From Chloroflexia bacterium (GTDB lineage: Bacteria > Chloroflexota > Chloroflexia > Thermomicrobiales > CFX8), in the NCBI GenBank assembly GCA_013696045.1, contig JACCZH010000480.1:1-5469 (forward strand): a DNA stretch of 5,469 nt. Direction: 5' to 3'. This document shows, piece after piece, positions 1 through 5,469 of the stretch. The notes under the pieces were generated by a model. It did no database searches. It had not been told where the DNA came from and saw only the letters and a program-made list of their open reading frames with translations. The translations under genes and the position numbers were made by a program. Every line of letters begins with the position of its first letter. The first letter of the stretch is position 1.

Positions 1-1
1 C

Positions 2-328
2 ACGCTAAGCCATGTGGAACTGACAGGCGCGGCGTTAACTATCGAGCCGGACGGAATGACGGTAAGAGTCCACAGCGGAGGCGGCGCTGTGGCGATCGCG
101 CTCGCGAACCTGCCTGTGGGTCTCGCAGCCAACGTTGCCATCGTGAACGACCTTACCAGCATGCCTCTGGAGGTCGATCTCGTGGTAGCGCCTTCATTTT
201 CCGATGAGGATTTGGAAACACCGATTGTCAGGATGAATGACCGCGAGATAGTGCGTATACGGTTCGAGCCTGCAACTCTCCGCGTACAGGGCGGTAGCCT
301 GCAAACAAGTGAACCCAAGGCTAATTGA
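2..328 (+). CDS. C-terminal part of an unrecognised beta-rich protein (5' end off the window)
   Basis: The reading frame is open from base 2, the left edge of the window, to a TGA at 326-328. It gives 108 visible residues. A GTG at 14 could be read as a start, but the frame continues upstream of it with no stop and I see no ribosome binding site there, so I read this as the 3' end of a longer gene. The visible part alternates short hydrophobic and polar stretches typical of beta strands, for example TIEPDGMTVRV near the start and EIVRIRFEPATLRVQGG near the end. It has no cysteines, no membrane segment and no catalytic motif that I recognise. The pattern loosely recalls the C-terminal half of LmeA/DUF2993-type lipid-binding proteins, but that is a weak impression and I do not assign it. 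The gene converges with the cvpA-like gene and overlaps its end by 8 bases. Confidence 0.6.
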   Translation, partial: TLSHVELTGAALTIEPDGMTVRVHSGGGAVAIALANLPVGLAANVAIVNDLTSMPLEVDLVVAPSFSDEDLETPIVRMNDREIVRIRFEPATLRVQGGSLQTSEPKAN

Positions 329-1343
329 CCGCTCCGCAAACGGGACATACCCGTGTATCGGGCGGCAGCACAGCGCGGCAGTTCACACAGCGCGTATACC
401 CCTCTGTCAGTTGTGCTTCAGCGTCCGAGTGCGTGGCAGGCGCAGGATCACCCTGCGTGAATTCATCGCTGTGCGACGTAATCACCACCATGTCGGGATC
501 GGTCTCGCCGCCCGCGGCCAGGTTTCCAGCGCGTGTCACGTCGGCGCGTTCCGCATCCTCGCGGTCCTCGCTGACGCGGAGGACACGTGTATCGTCCATC
601 GGACGAGGTTGGCCAGCCGGTTCCGTCTTGTAATACTGATCTGATTCATCCCTCTGCGAAGTTGGGACGCGCGGAGGAAACACCCGGGCGTCCGCAGGCG
701 GGGCTGGTCGTTCAAACGCCATTGTCGGCGCATCAGCGTCATCGTGATCGTAGTAATCGTCGCCATCGTTCACATCGTCGCTGTCAACGTAGCTATAGTC
801 CTGATAGTGCTCCACCTGTTCATATGCGCGCCGGCCCGTAATCAACACCGCCAACAACAGTGGCCAGCCAATAAGCGCGGCCAGCAAAAGGACCCAACCA
901 ATTTGATCCAGCAGGAACTGCGCCACATAGGAATCACTCAGCGCTTCTTCAGTCGCGTCGGAGAGCAGATAGACGCGCACATACTGCAGCGAGAATGAGA
1001 CCAGAAGCATGCCGTTGAACAGTGCGACGATGGCGCCGATAGCGCGCGCTGGAGGTTGAAAATCCGTCGGTGCGATGGCTGCGCCTACGCCGTAGCCGAG
1101 GATGAACGTCACTGATACCATGAACGCCATCGCGACAACGAACGCGCCACCTGATTCACCAATGGCCGTAAATTCAGCCAGGTCGCGTCCCCAGGGCCGT
1201 GCCCAGAAATCCGCAAGTAAGATGCCAAACAACACCCCAAAGGTAACCAGCAGCTCCTTCACCGGTCCGCGCCAGTACCCAATAGGCGCAAACAGCACGA
1301 TAAGCAACAGCAGCAGTACGTCCAGGACAAGATAAATCGACAT
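321..1343 (-). CDS. CvpA family membrane protein with acidic linker and C-terminal zinc ribbon
   Basis: This is a 340-residue protein from ATG at 1343-1341; a TTG directly upstream at 1346-1344 is in frame but a less likely start. Hydrophobic segments lie at about residues 2-23, 31-46, 67-90, 101-122 and 143-168. The loop GYWRGPVKE after the first segment and RAIGAIVALFNG in the fourth match the CvpA (colicin V production protein) pattern. CvpA proteins are small inner-membrane proteins, linked in enterobacteria to colicin V production and envelope homeostasis; their biochemical role is unclear. Residues 177-205 form a very Asp/Tyr-rich tract, followed by a long hydrophilic, probably disordered region. 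The last 22 residues carry C319-x2-C322-x10-C333-x2-C336, a typical zinc ribbon. Typical CvpA proteins are roughly half this length, so the tail is an addition. There is no clear Shine-Dalgarno sequence upstream. The 3' end overlaps the convergent gene. Confidence 0.83.
   Translation of the reverse strand: MSIYLVLDVLLLLLIVLFAPIGYWRGPVKELLVTFGVLFGILLADFWARPWGRDLAEFTAIGESGGAFVVAMAFMVSVTFILGYGVGAAIAPTDFQPPARAIGAIVALFNGMLLVSFSLQYVRVYLLSDATEEALSDSYVAQFLLDQIGWVLLLAALIGWPLLLAVLITGRRAYEQVEHYQDYSYVDSDDVNDGDDYYDHDDADAPTMAFERPAPPADARVFPPRVPTSQRDESDQYYKTEPAGQPRPMDDTRVLRVSEDREDAERADVTRAGNLAAGGETDPDMVVITSHSDEFTQGDPAPATHSDAEAQLTEGYTRCVNCRAVLPPDTRVCPVCGAVN
729..815 (-). other. Asp/Tyr-rich low-complexity tract within the CvpA-like protein
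   Basis: This stretch encodes residues 177-205 just after the last membrane segment. About half the residues are Asp and most of the rest are Tyr, His, Ser or Ala. At the DNA level it reads on the minus strand as a run of GAY/TAY codons, giving a degenerate triplet-repeat look (many atcgt/gtagt steps on the plus strand). It probably forms a flexible acidic, cytoplasm-facing linker between the membrane domain and the zinc-ribbon tail. The topology is inferred only. Confidence 0.6.
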
Positions 1344-1428
1344 CAACAGGTACCAACCATGCGATTTGCCATTTCGTCGTGCTCTCGTTTCGTCAATGTT
1401 GTCTTCTCAATAGCTGCGAGTCTAACAT

Positions 1429-1450
1429 GCTGCCATTACCCTGCGGCAGC
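1429..1450. repeat. Short inverted repeat in the divergent spacer, possible operator
   Basis: GCTGCC at 1429-1434 and GGCAGC at 1445-1450 are perfect 6-base inverted arms around a 10-base spacer. The repeat sits about 25 bases upstream of the candidate extended -10 at 1476-1484, where an operator or activator site for the PHP/DUF72 genes could lie. A 6-base match can arise by chance in DNA of this composition, so this is only a candidate. Confidence 0.25.
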
Positions 1451-1475
1451 CCTTGGACGGCTCGCGCCAGTGCGC

Positions 1476-1484
1476 TGATACAAT
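1476..1484 (+). promoter_or_regulatory. Candidate extended -10 promoter for the PHP-DUF72 genes
   Basis: TGATACAAT matches the extended -10 consensus (TGnTATAAT) with one mismatch. A TTGGAC at 1453-1458 resembles a -35 box, but its 20-base spacing is too long, so the TG extension would have to compensate. Transcription would begin near 1491, giving a leader of roughly 65 bases before the TTG start at 1557. Sigma-factor preference in this organism is unknown. Confidence 0.35.
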
Positions 1485-1556
1485 TCAGCATAGTTTCCTG
1501 GCATTTGCCCGGGCTAGAGATTCGCTCACATTATTACAGAAACATTTTGAGCACCA

Positions 1557-3449
1557 TTGAGTCGAAATAATCGCTCTCGTTCACGCGAACGAACACCACG
1601 GGATACCAGAGATTTGAACTGGTATCGAATTGATTTACATATTCACACGCCGGCGTCGGCCGATTATCAGACCCCGGATGTGACGCTCCTCGATATTTTG
1701 CGTCAGGCGGAGGCTCGCGGCGCGGACCTGATTGCCTTCACCGACCACAACTCAGTCCGAGGCTACGCCAATCTCTGGCGTGACATCGAGGATCTGGAGC
1801 TGCTTGAGGCGCTCCAGAGGATAGCCCCGGACGAGCAGGCGCGCCTGGACGAGTTCCGGCGCATCCTGAGCAAGATGCGTGTCTTGCTTGGTGTCGAGTT
1901 CACAGCAACTTTTGGATTCCATATCCTTGCGATTTTCCCCGAAGGAACGTCAATACGGCACGCTGAACATACCCTGCTTTCCCTGAACATTCCCGAGGAT
2001 AAAATCGATCTCGGCAGCGGCGAGGTGGGCGCGACGACCGACGTGCTCAGCGCATACGAGATGTTGAGCGACGCCGGCGCGCTGGTCATCCCGGCACACG
2101 TCAACTCGACTCATGGCGTTGCCATGCAACATTTGCCATTTGGTGGCCAGACCAAGATCGCTTTCACCCAGAGCCCGCTGATCTCGGCCCTGGAAGCGAC
2201 CGATCTAGAGAACTCCAGCCGGCGCAGCACCGCAAAGTTCTTCAACGGCTCCAAGCCGGATTACGCGCGGCGGATGCACGTCATACAGGGCTCCGACGCG
2301 CACCGTCTCCATCGTGACCCGAATCGGGAAACGAACCTGGGCGTGTGCGATCGCATGACCGAGATGCACTTGATCGAACCGACGTTCGAAGCGCTGAAAG
2401 CGCTGTTTGAATCCGACAACTTCAGCCGGGTACGTCCGTTCCGTCCGTCTCAGGACCCTTACGACTTCATCCGCACGGCCCGGTCCGAGGGTGAGACTAT
2501 CGTCCAGGCGTTCCATGAGCAACCGCCGAAGCGCCGAGGGCGGCTCAGCCCCATCGTCCGCGACGTGGTTGCCCTTGCGAATGGCCATGGTGGCACCGTA
2601 TTCGTCGGTCTCTCCTCAAAGGCAACCGAAGATGTAGCCGGTGTCGAGGATGCGACGGCAGAGGCACAGAAGATCCGCGAAGACATCGCACGCCACGCGT
2701 CCCCACCCATCTCGATCTCAGCCGACATCCACTCAACTGGCGGGAAACAGGTCGTCATTGTCTCGGTGCCGCCCGGTCCCGAAAAGCCATATGCGGTCGC
2801 ACCGGGCAACATTTTCGTTCGCCAGGAAGGCGAGACCACACTGGCGCACCGCGACGAGATTGTCGAGTTGGTCAAAATTGGTGACGCACAACGCAACGAC
2901 GCCATTCCTCAGCTCGTTCCGCGCGCTTCGGGACCCGAACCAATCGATGACGAACCACCTGTCGCAACTCGCCGCCGTCCCTCGCGCGCAAAGCGCACGC
3001 AGGTGGAAGTAACTGAAGTTGAAGAAGAGCGGCCCGCAGCCAGGCCAACCGGCGTAAGTGAGTCGTCGGACAACGATGATAACCCCGACGACTTGCCCCT
3101 ACCTCGCACCGGTGTCGAGATTATTGAGTCAGAAGATCGCGACGGCATTGTCTATCACTCAATGCGCGACCTGCGTAATTTGAAGGTCGTGCACAACGTC
3201 ACGCGTGATTCCGCTCGCCGGCTCTGGCGCTACGCTATCACCCAGAAGGAAAACCATCCCTGCGAGGTTGATGAGGTCACCTGGCATAGCGAGCGCGGCT
3301 TCTGGAAGGCTTACAAGCCGCGTGGGGGCGATGTGCGCTTTAATCTCGTCTATAAGACCGGCAACGACCTACGGGTGTATTATGGCGTTACTGAAGAGGG
3401 CATGGACTCCGAGTGGCGCGATCTGATTCCGGAAAAGCATCGCGCGTAA
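1557..3449 (+). CDS. PHP phosphoesterase - AlbA_2 (Schlafen-type) multidomain protein
   Basis: This is a 630-residue, probably cytoplasmic protein. Residues 24-250 form a PHP domain with its metal ligands in order: H28-x-H30 (DLHIHT), D63-H64 (FTDHNS), E114 (GVEFT), H122 (FHILAIF), H181 (IPAHVN) and D247-x-H249 (GSDAH). PHP domains bind two or three metal ions and hydrolyse phosphoesters, as in histidinol phosphatase, polymerase exonuclease domains and 3'-5' exonucleases. Residues about 306-440 match AlbA_2: VVALANGHGGTVFVG (338-351), then AGV at 361-363 and NIFVRQEGETTLAHRDEI (418-435). AlbA_2 is the Schlafen-core-like domain often proposed to bind nucleic acids. A charged linker (about 455-518) leads to an unrecognised C-terminal domain (about 520-628). 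The start is TTG at 1557, because an in-frame TGA ends at 1550; another TTG at 1614 is possible. The substrate is unknown; a nuclease or nucleotide phosphoesterase is plausible. Confidence 0.87.
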   Translation: MSRNNRSRSRERTPRDTRDLNWYRIDLHIHTPASADYQTPDVTLLDILRQAEARGADLIAFTDHNSVRGYANLWRDIEDLELLEALQRIAPDEQARLDEFRRILSKMRVLLGVEFTATFGFHILAIFPEGTSIRHAEHTLLSLNIPEDKIDLGSGEVGATTDVLSAYEMLSDAGALVIPAHVNSTHGVAMQHLPFGGQTKIAFTQSPLISALEATDLENSSRRSTAKFFNGSKPDYARRMHVIQGSDAHRLHRDPNRETNLGVCDRMTEMHLIEPTFEALKALFESDNFSRVRPFRPSQDPYDFIRTARSEGETIVQAFHEQPPKRRGRLSPIVRDVVALANGHGGTVFVGLSSKATEDVAGVEDATAEAQKIREDIARHASPPISISADIHSTGGKQVVIVSVPPGPEKPYAVAPGNIFVRQEGETTLAHRDEIVELVKIGDAQRNDAIPQLVPRASGPEPIDDEPPVATRRRPSRAKRTQVEVTEVEEERPAARPTGVSESSDNDDNPDDLPLPRTGVEIIESEDRDGIVYHSMRDLRNLKVVHNVTRDSARRLWRYAITQKENHPCEVDEVTWHSERGFWKAYKPRGGDVRFNLVYKTGNDLRVYYGVTEEGMDSEWRDLIPEKHRA

Positions 3450-3453
3450 AAGC

Positions 3454-3458
3454 GGAGG
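3454..3458 (+). promoter_or_regulatory. Shine-Dalgarno site setting the GTG start of the DUF72 gene
   Basis: GGAGG lies 7 bases before the GTG at 3466, within the 16-base gap after the TAA of the PHP gene. It is the clearest ribosome binding site in the window. It decides the GTG start, and there is no room for a separate promoter, so the two genes are probably co-transcribed. Confidence 0.8.
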
Positions 3459-3465
3459 CACATTC

Positions 3466-4329
3466 GTGAGTGCCGGTAACGATTCATCCGTAGCTCGTAT
3501 ACTGGTCGGAACAGCGGCCTGGTCCGATCACGAACACTTTTACCCGCCCGGCGTCCGCGGAACGGACCGCATCACCTACTATGCGCGCCACTTCCCGGTC
3601 GTTGAGGTCAACGCCAGTTACTATCACCTGTTACCACAGCGCAACTACGCGCTGTGGGCTGATAAGACCCCGGATGATTTCACATTTAACGTCAAAGCGC
3701 TTGGCCAGTTGACAGGCCATGTGCGCGACGAGCCACCAACTCCCGACACATTCGACGCTTTTCGGGCGTCCTATGAGCCATTGCGTGAAGCAGGCAAGCT
3801 CGGCGCCGTCCTCTTCCAGTTTCCACCCTGGTTCGACAACACAGAGAAGAACCGCCGGCAGATTAGCTGGTGCGCCGAAATGATGGCCGATGACCCGTCG
3901 CTGATCGAGTTCCGCAATAACACATGGCTTGGCGAGGACATCCGCGAAGACACACTCACTTTTCTGAAGAATCTACGTCTGTCGTATGTCACGGTCGACG
4001 CTCCCCAAACCGGTTCAGGTACCGCCCAGCTCGTGCCGGCCGTCACCACCCCCGGTTTGGCTTACCTTCGTATGCACGGCCGCAATACCGAAACCTGGAA
4101 CAAGCGAGTCAAGACCACCGGTGAGCGGTTCAACTATCTCTACAACGGCGACGAGCTTCGCGAGCTCGCCTCAATTGCTCGCGAGCTCGCTGAAAACGCC
4201 ATCGAGGTCCACGTCATCTTCAACAACAATATGGCTGACTACGCCGTATCCAACGCCCACAAAATGCTGAGCCTCCTCGGGATCAATTCCCCGGAAGAGA
4301 ACCCGCAGCAGGCGCGGTTGCAGATATAA
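3466..4329 (+). CDS. DUF72 (YecE family) TIM-barrel protein
   Basis: This is a 287-residue protein of normal length for the family. The order of motifs is diagnostic of DUF72: LVGTAAWSDHEHFYPPG (13-29), then ITYYARHFPVVEVNASYY (36-53), then W64 and TPDDFTFNVKAL (68-79). LGAVLFQFPPWF (112-123), LIEFRNNTW (146-154), VTVDAP (175-180), LAYLRMHGRN (198-207) with W211, YLYNGDEL (224-231) and VIFNNNMADYAVSNA (250-264) follow. Where many relatives have ITH, this one reads LTGH (82-85). The family is a widespread TIM barrel whose biochemical function has not been firmly established. No signal peptide or membrane segment is visible, so it should be cytosolic. It follows the PHP gene by 16 bases with a strong GGAGG site, so the two are probably expressed together. 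It ends convergent with fixC, separated by an inverted-repeat element. Confidence 0.92.
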   Translation: MSAGNDSSVARILVGTAAWSDHEHFYPPGVRGTDRITYYARHFPVVEVNASYYHLLPQRNYALWADKTPDDFTFNVKALGQLTGHVRDEPPTPDTFDAFRASYEPLREAGKLGAVLFQFPPWFDNTEKNRRQISWCAEMMADDPSLIEFRNNTWLGEDIREDTLTFLKNLRLSYVTVDAPQTGSGTAQLVPAVTTPGLAYLRMHGRNTETWNKRVKTTGERFNYLYNGDELRELASIARELAENAIEVHVIFNNNMADYAVSNAHKMLSLLGINSPEENPQQARLQI

Positions 4330-4363
4330 CGCTGCACAGAATGGAGAGCTCGCGCACCTCGTC

Positions 4364-4445
4364 GTAACGGCGCAAAGCATTGTGCCTTGCCGGCCACCGA
4401 GGGCGCTCCAGGTGGGACAGAGGGCGCAATGCTTTGCGCCGCTAC
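4364..4445. repeat. REP-like doublet: two inverse palindromes with outer GTAG-type tetranucleotides
   Basis: Bases 4364-4386 and 4423-4445 are inverted copies of each other over 23 bases with two mismatches (4367/4442 and 4383/4426). Each copy contains its own hairpin: GGCGCAA-AGCA-TTGTGCC at 4369-4386 (one G-T pair) and GGCGCAA-TGCT-TTGCGCC at 4423-4440 (perfect). Reading each hairpin from its outer side, it is preceded after one C by GTAA (left, 4364-4367) or GTAG (right, minus strand 4445-4442). The 36-base centre can also fold, pairing CCACC (4394-4398) with GGTGG (4411-4415). REP elements are palindromes preceded by GTAG or GGAG, commonly paired in inverse orientation (BIMEs) between genes. 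The element sits between two convergent stop codons. It has no T-run, so a standard intrinsic terminator is unlikely, though the stem could still hinder transcription. Confidence 0.8.
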
Positions 4446-4459
4446 ACACAGAAACCGCG

Positions 4460-5469
4460 CTAGAACATCACCTTGCGAGCAGCCAGTGCGTCCTTCAAAG
4501 AGCGCCGGCCAGGCAGCGCCGCGCGCATCGTGCGGATCATTCGCGACTGCTTCTCCTTCTTGGGAATACTGTCCACCCGCAGATACTCCTGCAACGTCCG
4601 CGAAACGGCTTCCGGAACCTCGTTCAACAGGTAAGGCCGGCTGTGGGCAAACTCGGTGATGTTGCGAATCTTATAGAGGTCTTTCATGATGAATGACTCG
4701 TCTAGCAGCTCGCGGTAGTGGGAAAGCGTCGCGGCGGAGAAGTCGCCGTGCTCCTTGGCTCGAATCGTTGTCTCGGCCGCTAGCTTGCCTGAAATCATCG
4801 CAAAGTTCGCACCCTCGCGGTTGAGTGGGTTGACCATCATGGCCGCGTCGCCAACCAGCAACACGCCATCGATGAAGAGTTTGGGAAGTGAATACCAGCC
4901 ACCCTCAGGGATAAGATGCGCCGAGTACTCGGTCATTTCACCACCCTCAATCAGCGGCGCAATCGATGGGTGCGACTTGAAGCGGTTGAGGATGTCCGAG
5001 ACATTCAGACCGGTCTCCTTGAGATCCGAGAGCAGCGCTCCGGTGCCGATACTGAGCGTGTTCTTGTTGGTGTAGATAAACCCATAACCCAGCAGGTAAG
5101 ATGTCGATTGACCGAAGATCTCCATGGCCACGCCACGATCGTCCGATACGTTGAAGCGTTCATTGATGATCTGCTCGTCAAGCTGAATCAATTCCTTGGC
5201 GACCAACGCCTGCTCCTTCGGCTCCCACTCTTTATGCATGCCCGCCTTCTGGGCCAGCAGCGAGTTCGCACCGTCGGCGATGATCACGACGTCGGCATAG
5301 AGATCGCCCTCTTCCTGACCGGTCGTAACGCCTACAACCCGCCCGTCACGCCACAGCAGGTCCGTCACCACCATTTCGGGGATGACGAAGGCTCCGGCCT
5401 CTTCGCACTTGCTGGCGAACCACTGATCCCAGTCGGCACGCAACACCGTAAAGGAGTTGTAGGGCGCGC
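4460..5469 (-). CDS. fixC: FixC-type FAD-dependent oxidoreductase (ETF-quinone oxidoreductase family), 5' end off the window
   Basis: The frame is open to the right edge and gives 335 visible residues, from APYNSFTVLRADWDQW to a TAG at 4462-4460. The GTG at 5446 is internal, because the sequence before it continues the family motif (SxxVLRxxWDxW). The second FAD motif reads DVVIIADGANSLLAQKAG (visible residues 59-76). The GD motif GVLLVGDAAMMVNPLNREG lies at about 201-219, followed by the helix NFAMISGKLAAE. FixC proteins are usually about 430 residues, so roughly 95 N-terminal residues, including the GxGxxG dinucleotide fold, lie outside. FixC-type proteins take electrons from electron-transfer flavoprotein (FixAB/EtfAB) and, with the FixX ferredoxin, pass them to quinone or, in bifurcating complexes, also to ferredoxin/flavodoxin. 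Action would be at the cytoplasmic membrane face. No fixX follows it here. A geranylgeranyl-reductase-like relative is a less likely alternative. Confidence 0.88.
   Translation of the reverse strand, partial: APYNSFTVLRADWDQWFASKCEEAGAFVIPEMVVTDLLWRDGRVVGVTTGQEEGDLYADVVIIADGANSLLAQKAGMHKEWEPKEQALVAKELIQLDEQIINERFNVSDDRGVAMEIFGQSTSYLLGYGFIYTNKNTLSIGTGALLSDLKETGLNVSDILNRFKSHPSIAPLIEGGEMTEYSAHLIPEGGWYSLPKLFIDGVLLVGDAAMMVNPLNREGANFAMISGKLAAETTIRAKEHGDFSAATLSHYRELLDESFIMKDLYKIRNITEFAHSRPYLLNEVPEAVSRTLQEYLRVDSIPKKEKQSRMIRTMRAALPGRRSLKDALAARKVMF

Noticed and set aside
1368..1396. TTGACG on the minus strand (1396-1391) as a -35 box for the cvpA-like gene
   Set aside because: The sequence 17 bases downstream (AATGGC) is a poor -10 match and other spacings are no better.
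1379..1570. 63-codon plus-strand frame from a GTG across the divergent spacer, overlapping the PHP start by 14 bases
   Set aside because: It has no ribosome binding site, its residue make-up is not protein-like, and it runs through the likely promoter region. I read it as chance.
2205..2905. Long minus-strand open frames (127 and 148 codons) inside the PHP gene
   Set aside because: They are opposite-strand shadows of a gene with clear PHP and AlbA_2 motifs, in G+C-rich DNA where such frames are common.
4158..4190. Direct repeat of TCGCGAGCTCGC (4158-4169 and 4179-4190), each holding the palindrome GCGAGCTCGC
   Set aside because: It lies inside the DUF72 gene and encodes two similar helix segments (LRELAS and ARELAE), so codon use explains it better than a binding site.
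4364..4445. Classical intrinsic terminator shared by DUF72 and fixC
   Set aside because: The stem is long and stable but no T-run follows it on either strand, and the paired-palindrome layout fits a REP doublet better. Some effect on transcript ends is still possible.
1..5469. CRISPR array, tRNA, rRNA, riboswitch or insertion sequence
   Set aside because: I found no regularly spaced repeats, no tRNA-like cloverleaf and no transposase gene. Apart from the 213-base divergent spacer and the 130-base convergent spacer, the window is filled with coding sequence.

Overview
This window is ordinary chromosomal DNA of moderately high G+C. It holds five protein genes on both strands, no RNA genes, and no transposase or CRISPR array. 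The gene set is a CvpA-type membrane protein with a C-terminal zinc ribbon, a multidomain PHP protein, a DUF72/YecE protein and a FixC-type flavoprotein. This suggests a free-living, probably non-proteobacterial organism. Chloroflexota would be my guess, at low to moderate confidence, because I have no rRNA or marker gene to anchor it.

Left part (1-1343): the 3' end of an unrecognised beta-rich protein (+) runs convergently into a cvpA-like gene (-). The two overlap tail to tail by 8 bases, so there is no room for a terminator between them. A 213-base divergent spacer (1344-1556) follows. It contains a possible extended -10 promoter for the rightward genes and a small inverted repeat.

Centre (1557-4329): two co-directional genes, 16 bases apart, look like an operon. 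The first encodes a 630-residue protein with an intact N-terminal PHP metal-dependent phosphoesterase domain, a middle AlbA_2 (Schlafen-type) domain, a charged disordered linker and a C-terminal domain I do not recognise. The second encodes a DUF72/YecE TIM-barrel protein with a strong ribosome binding site and a GTG start. The pairing may point to a joint nucleic-acid or nucleotide-related role, but the sequence does not prove this.

Right part (4330-5469): DUF72 converges on a fixC-like gene (-) that runs off the right edge without its N-terminal Rossmann region. Between their stop codons lies the most striking non-coding element: two 18-base palindromes in inverse orientation, each preceded on its outer side by GTAG or GTAA. 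This is the layout of a REP doublet (BIME-like) of the kind mobilised by RAYT transposases. No fixX ferredoxin gene follows fixC in this window.
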